Positions 46,273 through 55,562 of a DNA stretch of 64,000 nt are shown here, one piece after another; positions within the stretch are counted from its first letter, which is position 1, and each line of letters starts with the position of its first letter. Origin of the DNA: Natrinema halophilum (GTDB lineage: Archaea; Halobacteriota; Halobacteria; Halobacteriales; Natrialbaceae); NCBI RefSeq assembly GCF_013402815.2, contig NZ_CP058601.1, forward strand, positions 2,852,001 to 2,916,000, given 5' to 3'. The position numbers and the translations under genes are program-made. The notes under the pieces were generated by a model. The model had not been told where the DNA came from, did no database searches, and saw nothing but the letters and a program-made list of their open reading frames with translations.

Positions 46273-47169
46273 CTACGCCCGGACGACCATCGCGGGGATC
46301 GCTATCCCGGACACGTCGGTGACGCCCAACGTTCGCGCCCGCCAGCCGCCGTCGTCCGCTGACAGAAACGTTCCCCGCTCCGTAACCGCGTAGACGGCTT
46401 CGCCGTGCCCGAATCCGATGGCAACGATCCGGTCACTTCGGGTGGGCAAGTCCTCGCGGGCCGTCCACTCGCCTCCGGCCGCGTATTCGTAGATCGTTTC
46501 GTCCGAAACGGCAGCCGCGCGCTCGAGGCGACCGCGTCCGGAACGCGGATCCGCCGCGACGGTTTCGACGGTTCCAGTGAGCACTTCCATCCAACCGTTG
46601 CCCAACTTGTAGAGGCCATCTGCGGTGGCGGCCAGCGGGACGCCGGCGACGGAGATGTCGCGAACGTCCGTCAGGCCCGCATGATCCAGCCCGCCGTCGT
46701 GAACGCGGTAGATGCCGTCTGCGGTGCCGATGAGGTCGCCGTCGATCGCCCGGACGGTCGCGTCGAGATCGCTTTCCAGCGTCGTCCACTCGTCGCCGTC
46801 GGCTGTCCGGCGTGCGATACGGCCGTCGGGACCGGCCGCGAGCAAATCGCCACCGTCGTAGCCGACGGCGACTGCCGGGCCGAATGCCGTTTCGACGAAC
46901 GTCTCGTCGCCCGCGACCGGCGCCGTATCGGACTCCTCGGCTTCGGCTCCGTCTTCGAGCCCGAACGCACGGACGTCTTCGTCGGTCGCGATAGCGACGC
47001 TGCCTCGAGTCGCCGCGACGTCCCGGGCCGTACAGCGCTCGCAGAGACCGAATTCTCCGACGCTGTCACCGGCGACGCGGACGCGGACGACGCCGACCGC
47101 GCTCGCAACGTAGGCGGTGAGCGCCCCCTGGCGGTCCCCGAAGACGCGCTTTTCCTCGATCGAGTCCAT
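46273..47169 (-). CDS. beta-propeller-like protein (resembles HVO_0234 family)
   Basis: A 298-residue cytoplasmic protein made of repeated short beta units: VGVVRVRVAGDSV, DRIVAIGFGHGEAVYAV and TERGTFLSADDGGWRARTLG. This resembles the haloarchaeal HVO_0234-type beta-propeller family, of unknown function. A CxxC pair (LCERC) lies near residue 45. It sits between prs and glmM, divergent from glmM. The family name is from memory and should be checked. Confidence 0.7.
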   Translation of the reverse strand: MDSIEEKRVFGDRQGALTAYVASAVGVVRVRVAGDSVGEFGLCERCTARDVAATRGSVAIATDEDVRAFGLEDGAEAEESDTAPVAGDETFVETAFGPAVAVGYDGGDLLAAGPDGRIARRTADGDEWTTLESDLDATVRAIDGDLIGTADGIYRVHDGGLDHAGLTDVRDISVAGVPLAATADGLYKLGNGWMEVLTGTVETVAADPRSGRGRLERAAAVSDETIYEYAAGGEWTAREDLPTRSDRIVAIGFGHGEAVYAVTERGTFLSADDGGWRARTLGVTDVSGIAIPAMVVRA

Positions 47170-47263
47170 ACGTGACCGTGGAGGGGCCGAACCGAAAACG
47201 TTCCGTCCGGCGCTGGAATGCGCTTCGGAATCCCTTTGGGGAATCCGGACAGACTAGGGAGTG

Positions 47264-48640
47264 ATGCAAGTCTTCGGATCGAGTGGGACGCGGGGCGTCG
47301 CCAACGAGGAACTGACGCCCGCGTTCGTCCTGCGCGTCGCGAAAGCGGCCGGGACGACATGGGACGACGGCCGTGGTGGGAGTCGCGTCGCGATCGCCCG
47401 TGACACTCGCCATACCGGGCGCATGCTGGCCGACGCAGCCGCCAGCGGACTGGCGAGTACGGGTACCGACGTCGACCGACTCGGAATCGTCCCAACGCCG
47501 GGTGCACAGGCCTACGCCGAACGGGAAGGGGTTCCCGTCGTGGTCATCACGGCTTCGCACAACCCGCCGCAGTACAACGGCGTCAAGCTCATCGGCAGCG
47601 ACGGCGTCGAACTGTCGACTTCGGCACTCGAGCGAATCGAAGAAACGCTGCTCGCCGAGTCGTTTACCGTCGCGTCCTGGGACGAAACGGGCCGCGTCCA
47701 CGAAATCGAGGGTGCGGCGCGCAAATACGTCGACGAACTACTCGCAGCCGCCGACCGAAAGTCGATCGCCGACGCCGATCTCACCGTCGCTCTCGATCCG
47801 GGCCACGGCGCGGGATCGCTGACCAGTCCCCGCTTCTTTCGCAAACTCGGTTGTCGCGTCGTCACCGTTAACAGTCAGCCCGACGGCCACTTCCCCGGCC
47901 GCGATCCCGAGCCCGTCCCCGGGAACCTCGCCGACCTGGGCCGACTCGTCCGCGCAACCGACGCCGACGTCGGCATCGCCCACGACGGCGACGCCGACCG
48001 CGCCATCTTCTTCGACGAAAACGGCGAGTACGTCGAGGGCGACGCCACCCTCGCCGCGCTCGCCGCCGCCGAACTCGAGGCCGGCGACACCACCGTCTCC
48101 GCGGTCAACGTCTCCCAGCGACTCGTCGATGTCGTCACCGATGTCGGTGCCGAACTCGAGTTGACCCCGATCGGATCGACCAACATCATTACGCGCATCC
48201 AGGAACTCGAGGACAAGGGCGAACGGGTACCGATCGCGGGCGAGGGCAACGGCGGGGTCTTCTTCCCGAGTTATCGACTCTCGCGCGACGGCGCCTACAC
48301 AGCGGCGAGCTTCCTCGAGTTGATCGCGGAGCGCCCGGTCAGCGAGATCGTCGCTCCCTTCGACGGATACGTCAACGTTCGGCGCAACATCGAGTACGAG
48401 TCGACGGCCGAACGCGACGCGATGCTCGACGCGGCGGCCAACCAGGCCCAGACCGCCGAGGCGGAACTCAACACCCGCGATGGCTACCGACTGGATTACG
48501 GCGATGCGTGGGTCCTCGCCCGCCCCTCCGGAACCGAACCGCTCGTCCGAATCTACGCCGAAGCCCGAGACGGCGACCGCGCCGAGGAACTCGCCGACGA
48601 CATGTACGAAGCGCTGGCCGCGGCGAAAGCCGACGCCTGA
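47264..48640 (+). CDS. glmM: phosphoglucosamine mutase / phosphohexomutase
   Basis: Interconverts glucosamine 6- and 1-phosphate (or related hexose phosphates) for UDP-sugar synthesis. The 458-residue protein has four domains. The phosphoserine loop is ITASHNPPQYNG (S98). The metal loop is HDGDADRAIFF, the sugar loop GEGNGGVFFP, and the phosphate-binding loop RPSGTEPLVRIYAEA. The ATG at 47264 directly follows a GTG in the same frame; the ATG gives MQVFGSSGTRG, the normal N-terminus. Confidence 0.93.
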   Translation: MQVFGSSGTRGVANEELTPAFVLRVAKAAGTTWDDGRGGSRVAIARDTRHTGRMLADAAASGLASTGTDVDRLGIVPTPGAQAYAEREGVPVVVITASHNPPQYNGVKLIGSDGVELSTSALERIEETLLAESFTVASWDETGRVHEIEGAARKYVDELLAAADRKSIADADLTVALDPGHGAGSLTSPRFFRKLGCRVVTVNSQPDGHFPGRDPEPVPGNLADLGRLVRATDADVGIAHDGDADRAIFFDENGEYVEGDATLAALAAAELEAGDTTVSAVNVSQRLVDVVTDVGAELELTPIGSTNIITRIQELEDKGERVPIAGEGNGGVFFPSYRLSRDGAYTAASFLELIAERPVSEIVAPFDGYVNVRRNIEYESTAERDAMLDAAANQAQTAEAELNTRDGYRLDYGDAWVLARPSGTEPLVRIYAEARDGDRAEELADDMYEALAAAKADA

Positions 48641-49047
48641 TTCGATCTTCTGTTTCGATTCGTCGCAGCCGTCCGAAGTTCGATGTTCCGGGTCGCGCCG
48701 TCGCCGCCACAGGTTCCTCACACCGAATCTCGCCGTTCGTATCGGAACGGCGACTCGAGCGACCGAGTGCAGTGCGATCGGACCGAATAGTTCGTCGGAG
48801 ACACCGGAAATCGGATACCGTGGACGGACGGCATCCGTATCGACCGCGTCGTGTCTATCGATGTGTGACCTTCGGGGGCACTGTGGTCAGCCGCCTGACT
48901 GGACCGCGAGAACGAGTCTCCGTCTGAATTGTAACTAGTTTCCGACGAAAATGAATAAGTAATATACTGTGGTAGGTTCAGTGGTGCTTGGTAACAATAA
49001 TCATACTACCGAGCACTCGTGAAACTCACGACACGGGGGAGAAAACC
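48641..49047. other. intergenic stretch, no gene seen
   Basis: Frames that run on from the glmM end are arginine/serine-rich shadows. The AT-rich patch at 48930-48980 is the likely promoter region of the DUF1059 gene, but no TATA box is certain. Confidence 0.5.
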
Positions 49048-49221
49048 ATGGCAGACGCGCACAAACTCGATTGCGAATCGGTATCGGATACGTGCCGGTT
49101 TATCGTCCAATCGGAAGACGAAGAAGAGGCGGTTGAATTGGCTCGAAATCACATGAAAGAGGTTCACGACCAGGAGTACTCGGACGACGAACTCCGGGAG
49201 GAACACCTGCAAGTCGTCTGA
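49048..49221 (+). CDS. DUF1059-family small protein
   Basis: A 57-residue acidic protein (MADAHKLDCESVSDTCRFIV, then ELARNHMKEVHDQEYSDDEL). The C..C spacing and the VELARNHMKEVH helix are the hallmarks of DUF1059, a small family of unknown function, possibly metal-binding through Cys and His. GGGGAG in the leader precedes the chosen ATG at 49048; an in-frame start at 48988 would add 20 non-conserved residues. Confidence 0.85.
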   Translation: MADAHKLDCESVSDTCRFIVQSEDEEEAVELARNHMKEVHDQEYSDDELREEHLQVV

Positions 49222-49668
49222 CGATCCGAGGAGTTACTGGTCTCGTTTTCTCTTTTCCGAATTATCTAATTTCGCTGCCATCCGGTTTTCTGGGTGATGC
49301 TGGCCAAACGTTCGCGCTCGCGTATCGCAGAGCCAAAATAGCCGGCCCCTTCTCCGGGTCCGTCCGCCCCTGTGGCTGTCCGGTTCTCCCCGGCACCGTA
49401 CAGTGCGGCCGCGAGTACCGCCTCGCCGCTCGAGTTTCGGTGATCGATCGGAGTTCCGCCCGGATGCGACCGAGCCACGGATTCGGCAACCCGATCGTCG
49501 AACCACCACACAGTAGCCACGGTCACCCGTCGGAACTTCGGACCACAGACGGAATTCGAGGCCCGATCCTCGAGATGGAACGGCGATATACGATTCGGTC
49601 GACGTATTTCCGCGGGAGAGACCCTCGTTTGTGGAAAGTTACTTTCACCGGCACGAATACGTGTCCGT
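49222..49668. other. intergenic stretch, no gene seen
   Basis: A long minus-strand frame crosses this stretch but runs into the Lrp gene and has no family resemblance. GAAAGTTACTTTC at 49635-49647 is a short palindrome about 20 bases before the Lrp gene and could be its operator. Confidence 0.45.
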
Positions 49669-50139
49669 ATGAGCGACGGTTCGATTGACGATCTCGATAG
49701 GCGAATCGTACACAGTCTCCAACAGGACGCTCGTAACACCTCGGCGAGCGAGATTGCAAAGCAAGCCGGCGTTTCGGCCAGCACGGTCCGCAATCGGATC
49801 CACAATCTGGAGCAGGCAGGCGTTTTGACCGGCTACCGACCCGAAGTGAACTACGAGGCAGCCAGCTATCAGCTTCACACGCTGATCGTCTGCACCGCGT
49901 CTATTCCCGATCGAGAAGCGCTCGCACAGCAGGCCCTCGACGTCCCGGGTGTCGTCGCTGTCAGAGAAATCATGACAGGGACCGAGAACGTCCACGTCGA
50001 AGCGGTCGGGTCGGACGGGGACGACTTGAGCAGGATCGGCCGCGATCTCGACGAGATCGGTCTCGAAGTCGTCGACGAGGACCTCATCCGGAACGAGTAC
50101 GAGTGTGCGTTTCACGGGTTCAGCGTCGAGGACGTGTAG
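49669..50139 (+). CDS. Lrp/AsnC-family transcriptional regulator
   Basis: A 156-residue regulator with an N-terminal helix-turn-helix (IDDLDRRIVHSLQQDARNTS, ASEIAKQAGVSASTVRNRI) and a C-terminal alpha/beta ligand-binding domain (PGVVAVREIMTGTENVHVEA). Such proteins sense amino acids. The downstream TrkA-N/amino-acid permease pair is a plausible target (inference). A palindrome, GAAAGTTACTTTC, lies about 20 bases before the start. Confidence 0.92.
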   Translation: MSDGSIDDLDRRIVHSLQQDARNTSASEIAKQAGVSASTVRNRIHNLEQAGVLTGYRPEVNYEAASYQLHTLIVCTASIPDREALAQQALDVPGVVAVREIMTGTENVHVEAVGSDGDDLSRIGRDLDEIGLEVVDEDLIRNEYECAFHGFSVEDV

Positions 50140-50423
50140 ACGTCCGCTTTTTCGCCATATAGATCCGAAGCCTGGCCGTCGCATCGTGTCCATTACAGTG
50201 GGTGCAACGCCAGGGCCGATATAATTCCAGTCGCTGTTTTCGCAGAATTATATGTGGTAAATTCACGATACCGAAATTAAACCGGTTAGTTTATGCGGAC
50301 CCAGGTCGCCCGTTCACATAGAGACCACTATGGAGATGGAATTCACCTCCGCGGCACGGCTCGCTTCGATCAGCAGCTCAGGCTCTTTAACGCACGTTTT
50401 GTGCCATGTTTTCGCGAGGGACC

Positions 50424-50864
50424 ATGGCTGATTCACGGATAGCGTCCAACGGACATATCGATCTAGCCCCCCGTCGAATTCATGTCGTCGGCGACGACGG
50501 CGTCGGGGTGTTCCTCGCCTCAGAACTATCTACGTACGTGCATACGTCGTTTGTCGGCGTCGACGAGACAGCAACGGCGAGTGCAGCGCGTGCTGGACTC
50601 GAAACGAGCCAGATCGACGTCACCGATCTGCGATCGTTCGCGTTCGCTACTTTCTCGGACGGGGACACCGTGATCGTTGCCTCAAGCGTCGATGCTCGAA
50701 ACTTCCTCTTGGCACAGACGATCAAAATGACAACTGGTGTCGACGAAATCATCGTTCGTCTCGCTAATCCACACAACGCAAGCGCGTTCGAAGAGATCGA
50801 CGTCGAAACCGTCTGTATCGCTTCGATGCTAACTACGGAAGTTCTCGATCGCCTCACGAGCTAA
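50424..50864 (+). CDS. stand-alone TrkA-N-like regulatory subunit
   Basis: About 146 residues from the ATG at 50424 (an in-frame ATG at 50406 is possible). IHVVGDDGVGVFLASELSTY resembles the nucleotide-binding RCK/TrkA-N fold, and RSFAFATFSDGDTVIVASSV and DEIIVRLANPHNASAF fit its later strands. The GxGxxG motif is degenerate (GDDGVG). It ends 3 bases before the amino-acid permease gene, so the pair forms an operon. It likely gates or regulates that permease in response to nucleotide or redox state (inference). Confidence 0.8.
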   Translation: MADSRIASNGHIDLAPRRIHVVGDDGVGVFLASELSTYVHTSFVGVDETATASAARAGLETSQIDVTDLRSFAFATFSDGDTVIVASSVDARNFLLAQTIKMTTGVDEIIVRLANPHNASAFEEIDVETVCIASMLTTEVLDRLTS

Positions 50865-50867
50865 TCT

Positions 50868-53075
50868 ATGCCAAAAGAACTGGAACGCGACCTCGGACTG
50901 TTCGCGGTAGTCGCTATCAGTATCGGCGCGATGATCGGGAGTGGAATCTTTATACTTCCGGGTCTGGCGCTGAAGACGGCTGGACCGGCGGTTATTCTGG
51001 CATACCTGCTCGCGGGTGTCCTCGTCTTGCCAGCCGCCCTGAGCAAATCCGAGATGGCGACGGCGATGCCGGAGGCCGGTGGGACGTACATCTACATCGA
51101 GCGCGGGATGGGACCACTGCTCGGCACGATCGCCGGCGTCGGAACGTGGTTTTCCCTCTCGTTTAAAGGCGCATTGGCGCTGGTCGGCGGCGTCCCCTAT
51201 CTGTTGTATCTGTTCGACCTGCCGGTGAAGCCGATCGCACTTGCACTGGCCGCGGTTCTCGTAGTCGTCAATCTCGTCGGCGCGAAACAGACGGGGCGTC
51301 TTCAGATTGCCATCGTCGCCGTGATGCTCGCTGCCATGGTGTGGTTCGTCGTGGGTGGGCTTTCGTCGACGAGTGGCGCCAGCTATGACGGGTTTTTCGA
51401 GAAGGGATCGGGTGGTCTCCTCGCCGCGACCGGGCTCGTATTCGTCTCGTACGCGGGTGTGACCAAGATAGCGAGCGTCGCCGAGGAAATCGAGAATCCG
51501 GACCGAAACATTCCGCTCGGGATTCTCGGCTCGCTCGCCTTCACGACCCTTCTGTACGTCCTGATCGTCGTGGTAATGGTCGGTGTGACACCTCCGGATC
51601 TATTGAGCGACTCCGCAGTGCCGATGATCCACGCGGCCGAGGCGACGCTCGCCTGGCCCGGTGTAATCGCTGTCATCGTCGCTGCCGTGCTCGCACTCGT
51701 CAGTACGGCCAACGCGGGTATCCTATCGTCGTCTCGCTATCCGTTTGCGATGGCTCGTGACAACCTTGCGCCGCCGTCGTTGACGGCAATCCACGAAAAG
51801 TGGGGAACACCGGTTCAGGCGATTACACTCACCGGTGCCGTTATGTTCCTGCTCATCGCGTTCGTTCCGATCCTCCAGATCGCAAAACTCGCGAGCGCGT
51901 TCCAGATCATCGTGTTTGCGCTCGTCAACGGTGCCGTCATCGCGTTTCGCGAAGGAAATGCCGACGGATACGATCCATCCTTTCGGTCCCCACTGTATCC
52001 GTGGACGCAGATCGTCGGAATCTTCGGCGGATTCCTTCTGATTGGATATATGGGGTTGATCCCGCTCGTCGGCGCCGCCGTTATCATCGCGGGATCGGCA
52101 CTCTGGTATGCCTACTACGCTCGCAGCCGAGTCCAGCGAGAAGGTGCCGCGACGGACGTGTTCCGCCGCACTGTCGGCCGCAAGGCCGTCGAACAGACGA
52201 GGTCTACCTTCGAGATGGGTGACGGATACGAGGTGCTCGTTGCGATTACAGAGGAAACGAGCGAACAGCGAGAGCGCTCGCTACTGCGGATCGCAGCCGA
52301 TATCGCCCGCGACAATGACGGCTGTGTCAGCGTCATCCAGTTCGACGAGGTTCCCGACCAGGTGTCGCTCCAGCAGGCATCTGAAACGCAATCGCCGGCG
52401 GACATCGAATTCGAGGCGCGAACGGAGCCTCTTACCGAGGAGTTCGACGTGCCGGTCAACTACGGAGAAATCGTCAGTCACGACACGAAGCGAGCGATCG
52501 TCAACTTCGCCGAACACGAGGATGCGGACTTCCTCCTGCTCGAGCGGAGTGGCGATCCACTGTACGCCCCAATATTCGGGACGCCTATCGAGTGGGTCAC
52601 CCGGAACTCGCCGTGTGATGTCTTGCTGATCGAGGACCGCCACGTCGACCGGATCGACTCCGTGACGGTCGTCACGGATCGGGGGCCGTTCGATCCCCAG
52701 AAGATCACCGTCGCAAACGCGCTGGCGAGTGAAGCCGGGGCGACCATCGAACTCCTGTACCCGCTCGCGACATCTGCGACCGGAACCCAACGGAACACGC
52801 TAGACGAGTATCTCGCCGAACTCGAGTCACTCTGCTCGGTCCCGGTGGACCGGTCGATCATCGAGACGGACGATCCCGATCGGGAGTTCGTTTCGAAGGC
52901 CGATTCCGACGACGTCCTCATCATCGGGACGGACGGTGGGCGAGTATGGGGGAACCTGTTCGGCCGTCCGGCGGACAAGATCGTCGACAGCGTCGATTGC
53001 ACGGCGATTCAGGTCAATCCGAATCGCCGCACGTCCGGCCCGCTCAGGCGGTTCGTCGAACGGCTCGTGTTTTAA
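50868..53075 (+). CDS. APC amino-acid permease fused to universal stress domains
   Basis: A 735-residue protein. The first ~425 residues form an APC-superfamily transporter of 12 membrane segments, with the family motif GAMIGSGIFILPGLAL near residue 22. Residues about 440-735 form two cytoplasmic universal-stress-like (UspA) domains: one around YEVLVAITEETSEQRERSLL to SPCDVLLIED, the other from VTVVTDRGPFDP to STAIQVNP-like CTAIQVNPN. Such permease-Usp fusions are common in haloarchaea. Its TrkA-N partner lies directly upstream. It probably takes up cationic or other amino acids; substrate is unknown. Confidence 0.92.
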   Translation: MPKELERDLGLFAVVAISIGAMIGSGIFILPGLALKTAGPAVILAYLLAGVLVLPAALSKSEMATAMPEAGGTYIYIERGMGPLLGTIAGVGTWFSLSFKGALALVGGVPYLLYLFDLPVKPIALALAAVLVVVNLVGAKQTGRLQIAIVAVMLAAMVWFVVGGLSSTSGASYDGFFEKGSGGLLAATGLVFVSYAGVTKIASVAEEIENPDRNIPLGILGSLAFTTLLYVLIVVVMVGVTPPDLLSDSAVPMIHAAEATLAWPGVIAVIVAAVLALVSTANAGILSSSRYPFAMARDNLAPPSLTAIHEKWGTPVQAITLTGAVMFLLIAFVPILQIAKLASAFQIIVFALVNGAVIAFREGNADGYDPSFRSPLYPWTQIVGIFGGFLLIGYMGLIPLVGAAVIIAGSALWYAYYARSRVQREGAATDVFRRTVGRKAVEQTRSTFEMGDGYEVLVAITEETSEQRERSLLRIAADIARDNDGCVSVIQFDEVPDQVSLQQASETQSPADIEFEARTEPLTEEFDVPVNYGEIVSHDTKRAIVNFAEHEDADFLLLERSGDPLYAPIFGTPIEWVTRNSPCDVLLIEDRHVDRIDSVTVVTDRGPFDPQKITVANALASEAGATIELLYPLATSATGTQRNTLDEYLAELESLCSVPVDRSIIETDDPDREFVSKADSDDVLIIGTDGGRVWGNLFGRPADKIVDSVDCTAIQVNPNRRTSGPLRRFVERLVF

Positions 53076-53269
53076 CCCAGCACGCGGTCGTAACGCATCC
53101 GGCTCACTGGTGGTTTTCGGGTAAGATTCGGTCAGTATTCCCGGAAGACGGCACGTTCGCTGGAGGTTCCGCCAGCGTAACGGATACCGGCGGGTAGCCC
53201 TGCACTGCCAGCCTCGTCAGTCCCGACCATTTCGGGCGTCGTCAAGACGAGATCCTCTCCCGGCCGCGG

Positions 53270-53614
53270 TCAGAGGACGATCGTCACCGGGACTGACGCC
53301 CGCCGCGTAACTCCTTCCGCGACGCTACCCAGCAGCATCCGCGAGACGCCTGCCTTGCCTTCGCCCCCCATTACGATCGCGTCGACACCCGCATCCGACG
53401 CGTACTCGAGGATCGAATCCGCCGTTCCAGCCCCTTCGACGACGGTTGTCTCGACCTGTCGATCGTACTCGTCGGCTACCCATCGAACGTCGGCGAAGAA
53501 CTCAGGTTCTGGATCTGCGGCCGCTACACTGCCATAGCTCGCCTCGAGGTCGCTGATCACGGAGAGGAGCGTCCCAAACCCAGATCCCTCCTGTTGAATC
53601 GCTTCCGGGCCAGT
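53270..53614 (-). pseudogene. 5'-truncated universal stress protein (UspA)
   Basis: The minus-strand frame after a stop at 53615-53617 reads TGPEAIQQEGSGFGTLLSVI and continues through VEGAGTADSILEYASDAGVD to the nucleotide motif MGGEGKAGVSRMLLGSVAEG and VPVTIVL. The N-terminal strand and helix (about 40 residues of a 145-residue family) are missing and no ATG starts the frame. A GTG at 53560 could initiate a 96-residue product, but it would lack the first part of the fold. It is probably a decayed gene. Confidence 0.65.
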
Positions 53615-53720
53615 TTAGGGAGAATATCGGAACGGAATATAGACCGCCGGCAGAATTTTCTACGGCGTTAACTAGTGGAAACTTTTAATAATAATAGCCT
53701 GGAATTATCAGCTGCCGACA

Positions 53721-54581
53721 ATGGCTGAGAAAAATAAAAACGACGGATTCAGCAGAAGAAGTGTACTGCGAAAGACCGCTGCGAGCGCGGCCACAGTGAC
53801 GCTCGCTTCGGCCGCAAACACCGCCTCTGCAGAGCAGGGAACTCCCGATTTCGAGGTCGTAAATCAAACTGAACTCTCAGACGACCGGGTGCAGACCGAA
53901 TTTGGTCACCTATTGGAGTCGTCTGCGGTCCAGAATCTCGATCGGGCGATCCAGGCGGAATCGGACGTCGAGGTAGCCGGACGGTTCGGGATCCAGTTCG
54001 AAACTGACGATCCTGAAATAAACAAAACGGACCCGGTGATCCTCTTTGGCGGATACCGGCCTGACCAACCCGGGCGGGAGGCCGCTGGGATGTTGGTTTC
54101 GATCGTTGTCGATACGACCCCAGACGAGGAAACGAGCACGAGAGAGCCAATGATGGCGTTCGGACGGACGATCGACTCACCGAACGAAAAGCGGGTGTCG
54201 GTGAGTTCGCATTCGGCGGGCGACTTCGAACTAAAGACGATCACCGCTGATGAACAGGGAACTGCGTCGGTGGTTCAGCGCGAACCGGTTCGAAATCCGG
54301 TTGCCGACGGCTCATCGGATGCCGACGGTGGCGTGACTACGCAGGACTGGCGAGACGCACTCGGCTGTGGTGCGTGCACTGCCATCGTCGGGACGCTCTG
54401 TGACGGTGCCACCGGCTCCGTTTCCCGGTATGCGTGTCTGGAAGCCTGCGCACCCTTCCTCGGAAGCGTGTGGGGATACGGTGCCTGTGGCGGCGCATGC
54501 TTCGTGATCGTTGATGCGATCAATAACTACGGCTGTGCGGTCGGTGCCGGGACTATCTGTGCCGGAATCGACGTCTGTTAA
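53721..54581 (+). CDS. halocin C8-like precursor (ten-cysteine C-terminal peptide)
   Basis: A 286-residue exported precursor built like ProC8 (283 residues) of halocin C8. It has a Tat signal (FSRRSVLRKTAASAATVTLA, cut likely after NTASA). A polar acidic middle of about 170 residues corresponds to the immunity part HalI. The C-terminal peptide of about 78 residues starts near DWRDALGCGACTAIVGTLC and ends GTICAGIDVC. It has ten cysteines and many glycines, as in the 76-residue halocin C8 with ten cysteines, which ends in a similar C-x5-C. ATAATA-rich TATA-like sequence lies at 53684-53693. Activity and processing site are inferred. Confidence 0.85.
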   Translation: MAEKNKNDGFSRRSVLRKTAASAATVTLASAANTASAEQGTPDFEVVNQTELSDDRVQTEFGHLLESSAVQNLDRAIQAESDVEVAGRFGIQFETDDPEINKTDPVILFGGYRPDQPGREAAGMLVSIVVDTTPDEETSTREPMMAFGRTIDSPNEKRVSVSSHSAGDFELKTITADEQGTASVVQREPVRNPVADGSSDADGGVTTQDWRDALGCGACTAIVGTLCDGATGSVSRYACLEACAPFLGSVWGYGACGGACFVIVDAINNYGCAVGAGTICAGIDVC

Positions 54582-54614
54582 TCCGCGAAAAGAGTGTCTG
54601 GGGGGTGGGATTTC

Positions 54615-54956
54615 TTACTCGTCGACAATGCGCACGCCTAGTAACCCACCGCCGACGAGCCCCAGATAAAGTACGTTTGTGAATGCGTTGGCGCCCATCC
54701 AGACGAGGTAGCACCCATAGCCACCGCCAATGACGAGAAGGATGGACGCTATCATGGGAGTCGCCTGCTGTCTCCATTGATATGCTTCGCTCACTCCATA
54801 CGTTAGTATCGCAGCCTGAACAAGAATTTGAAGGCCGAATTCCGCCTGTTCACTCCCAACAAGCAGTGACCCGAGTACGAGCGCGACTATGACGATTCCA
54901 AAGCCTATCTTCACGGTTGATTTCGTGCTCGTCATCAATCCATCTGCCATTTCCAT
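54615..54956 (-). CDS. four-helix membrane protein next to the halocin-like gene
   Basis: A 113-residue protein with hydrophobic segments at about 15-33, 40-56, 66-84 and 89-107. It is convergent with the halocin C8-like gene, 33 bases between stops. In-frame ATGs at 54956, 54950 and 54935 all have TATA-like sequence upstream, so the start is uncertain. No domain is recognised. The position suggests a role in halocin immunity or export, but this is inference. Confidence 0.65.
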   Translation of the reverse strand: MEMADGLMTSTKSTVKIGFGIVIVALVLGSLLVGSEQAEFGLQILVQAAILTYGVSEAYQWRQQATPMIASILLVIGGGYGCYLVWMGANAFTNVLYLGLVGGGLLGVRIVDE

Positions 54957-55112
54957 CAGATATATTTATCCCGCCTCGGTTATTAAAACATAGTGTGATC
55001 GACTGCGAACAGTTTGCCGATCGGTGTCGAGTCCCTGAAATGGTTCCTATGACGGCGTTAGAGAAAATATCCACCGGAACGAATCTGGCTTCGAGCGGAA
55101 ACCGTCCTGACC

Positions 55113-55562
55113 ATGCAACTACGGTTCGATGGTACTATGGTCGGGTTGAATAGGCGCATCGTATTCGTCTGGACTGTGTATCTCCTCGTCATTTCTGCCA
55201 TCATGTATGGTTCGCTGCGCGTCCTGCAATCGTCCGTGACCTCGATTTCAGCGACCGTGACTATCGTCGTCCCCGGAGTCAGTTTCGTCATCGGACTCGC
55301 CTATCTAATGCTTCAGTATCGATCCTGGGACGTCATGATGCAAGACGAGGAACTCCGCCTTCAACGTGGCGTCCTCCGGACGAAACAGACGTTTATTCCC
55401 TACAAGCAGATACAGCATATTGACGTGGAAGCACGACCGCTCGAGCGGGTGTTCGGACTGTCCCGTCTCGTCGTCTACACGGCCGGTACACCGCGTTCGG
55501 ACCTGGTGGTCCCCGGACTCGACTCGAGCGATGCGCTCGTGCTTCAGGAGAAGTTGTCATGA
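55113..55562 (+). CDS. bacterial PH-domain membrane protein, YdbS-like
   Basis: A 149-residue protein with two membrane segments (about 15-37 and 45-67) followed by a bPH_2 domain: DEELRLQRGVLRTKQTFIPY, KQIQHIDVEARPLERVFGLS and a TAGT motif. It overlaps the next gene by four bases (ATGA). The size and arrangement match YdbS of the Bacillus subtilis ydbST pair, which gives resistance to a Bacillus bacteriocin. The nearby halocin C8-like gene makes an immunity role plausible but unproven. Confidence 0.85.
   Translation: MQLRFDGTMVGLNRRIVFVWTVYLLVISAIMYGSLRVLQSSVTSISATVTIVVPGVSFVIGLAYLMLQYRSWDVMMQDEELRLQRGVLRTKQTFIPYKQIQHIDVEARPLERVFGLSRLVVYTAGTPRSDLVVPGLDSSDALVLQEKLS

Noticed and set aside
47738-48721. 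327-codon minus-strand open frame
   Set aside because: Antisense to glmM, rich in Gly, Val and Arg repeats with no family resemblance.
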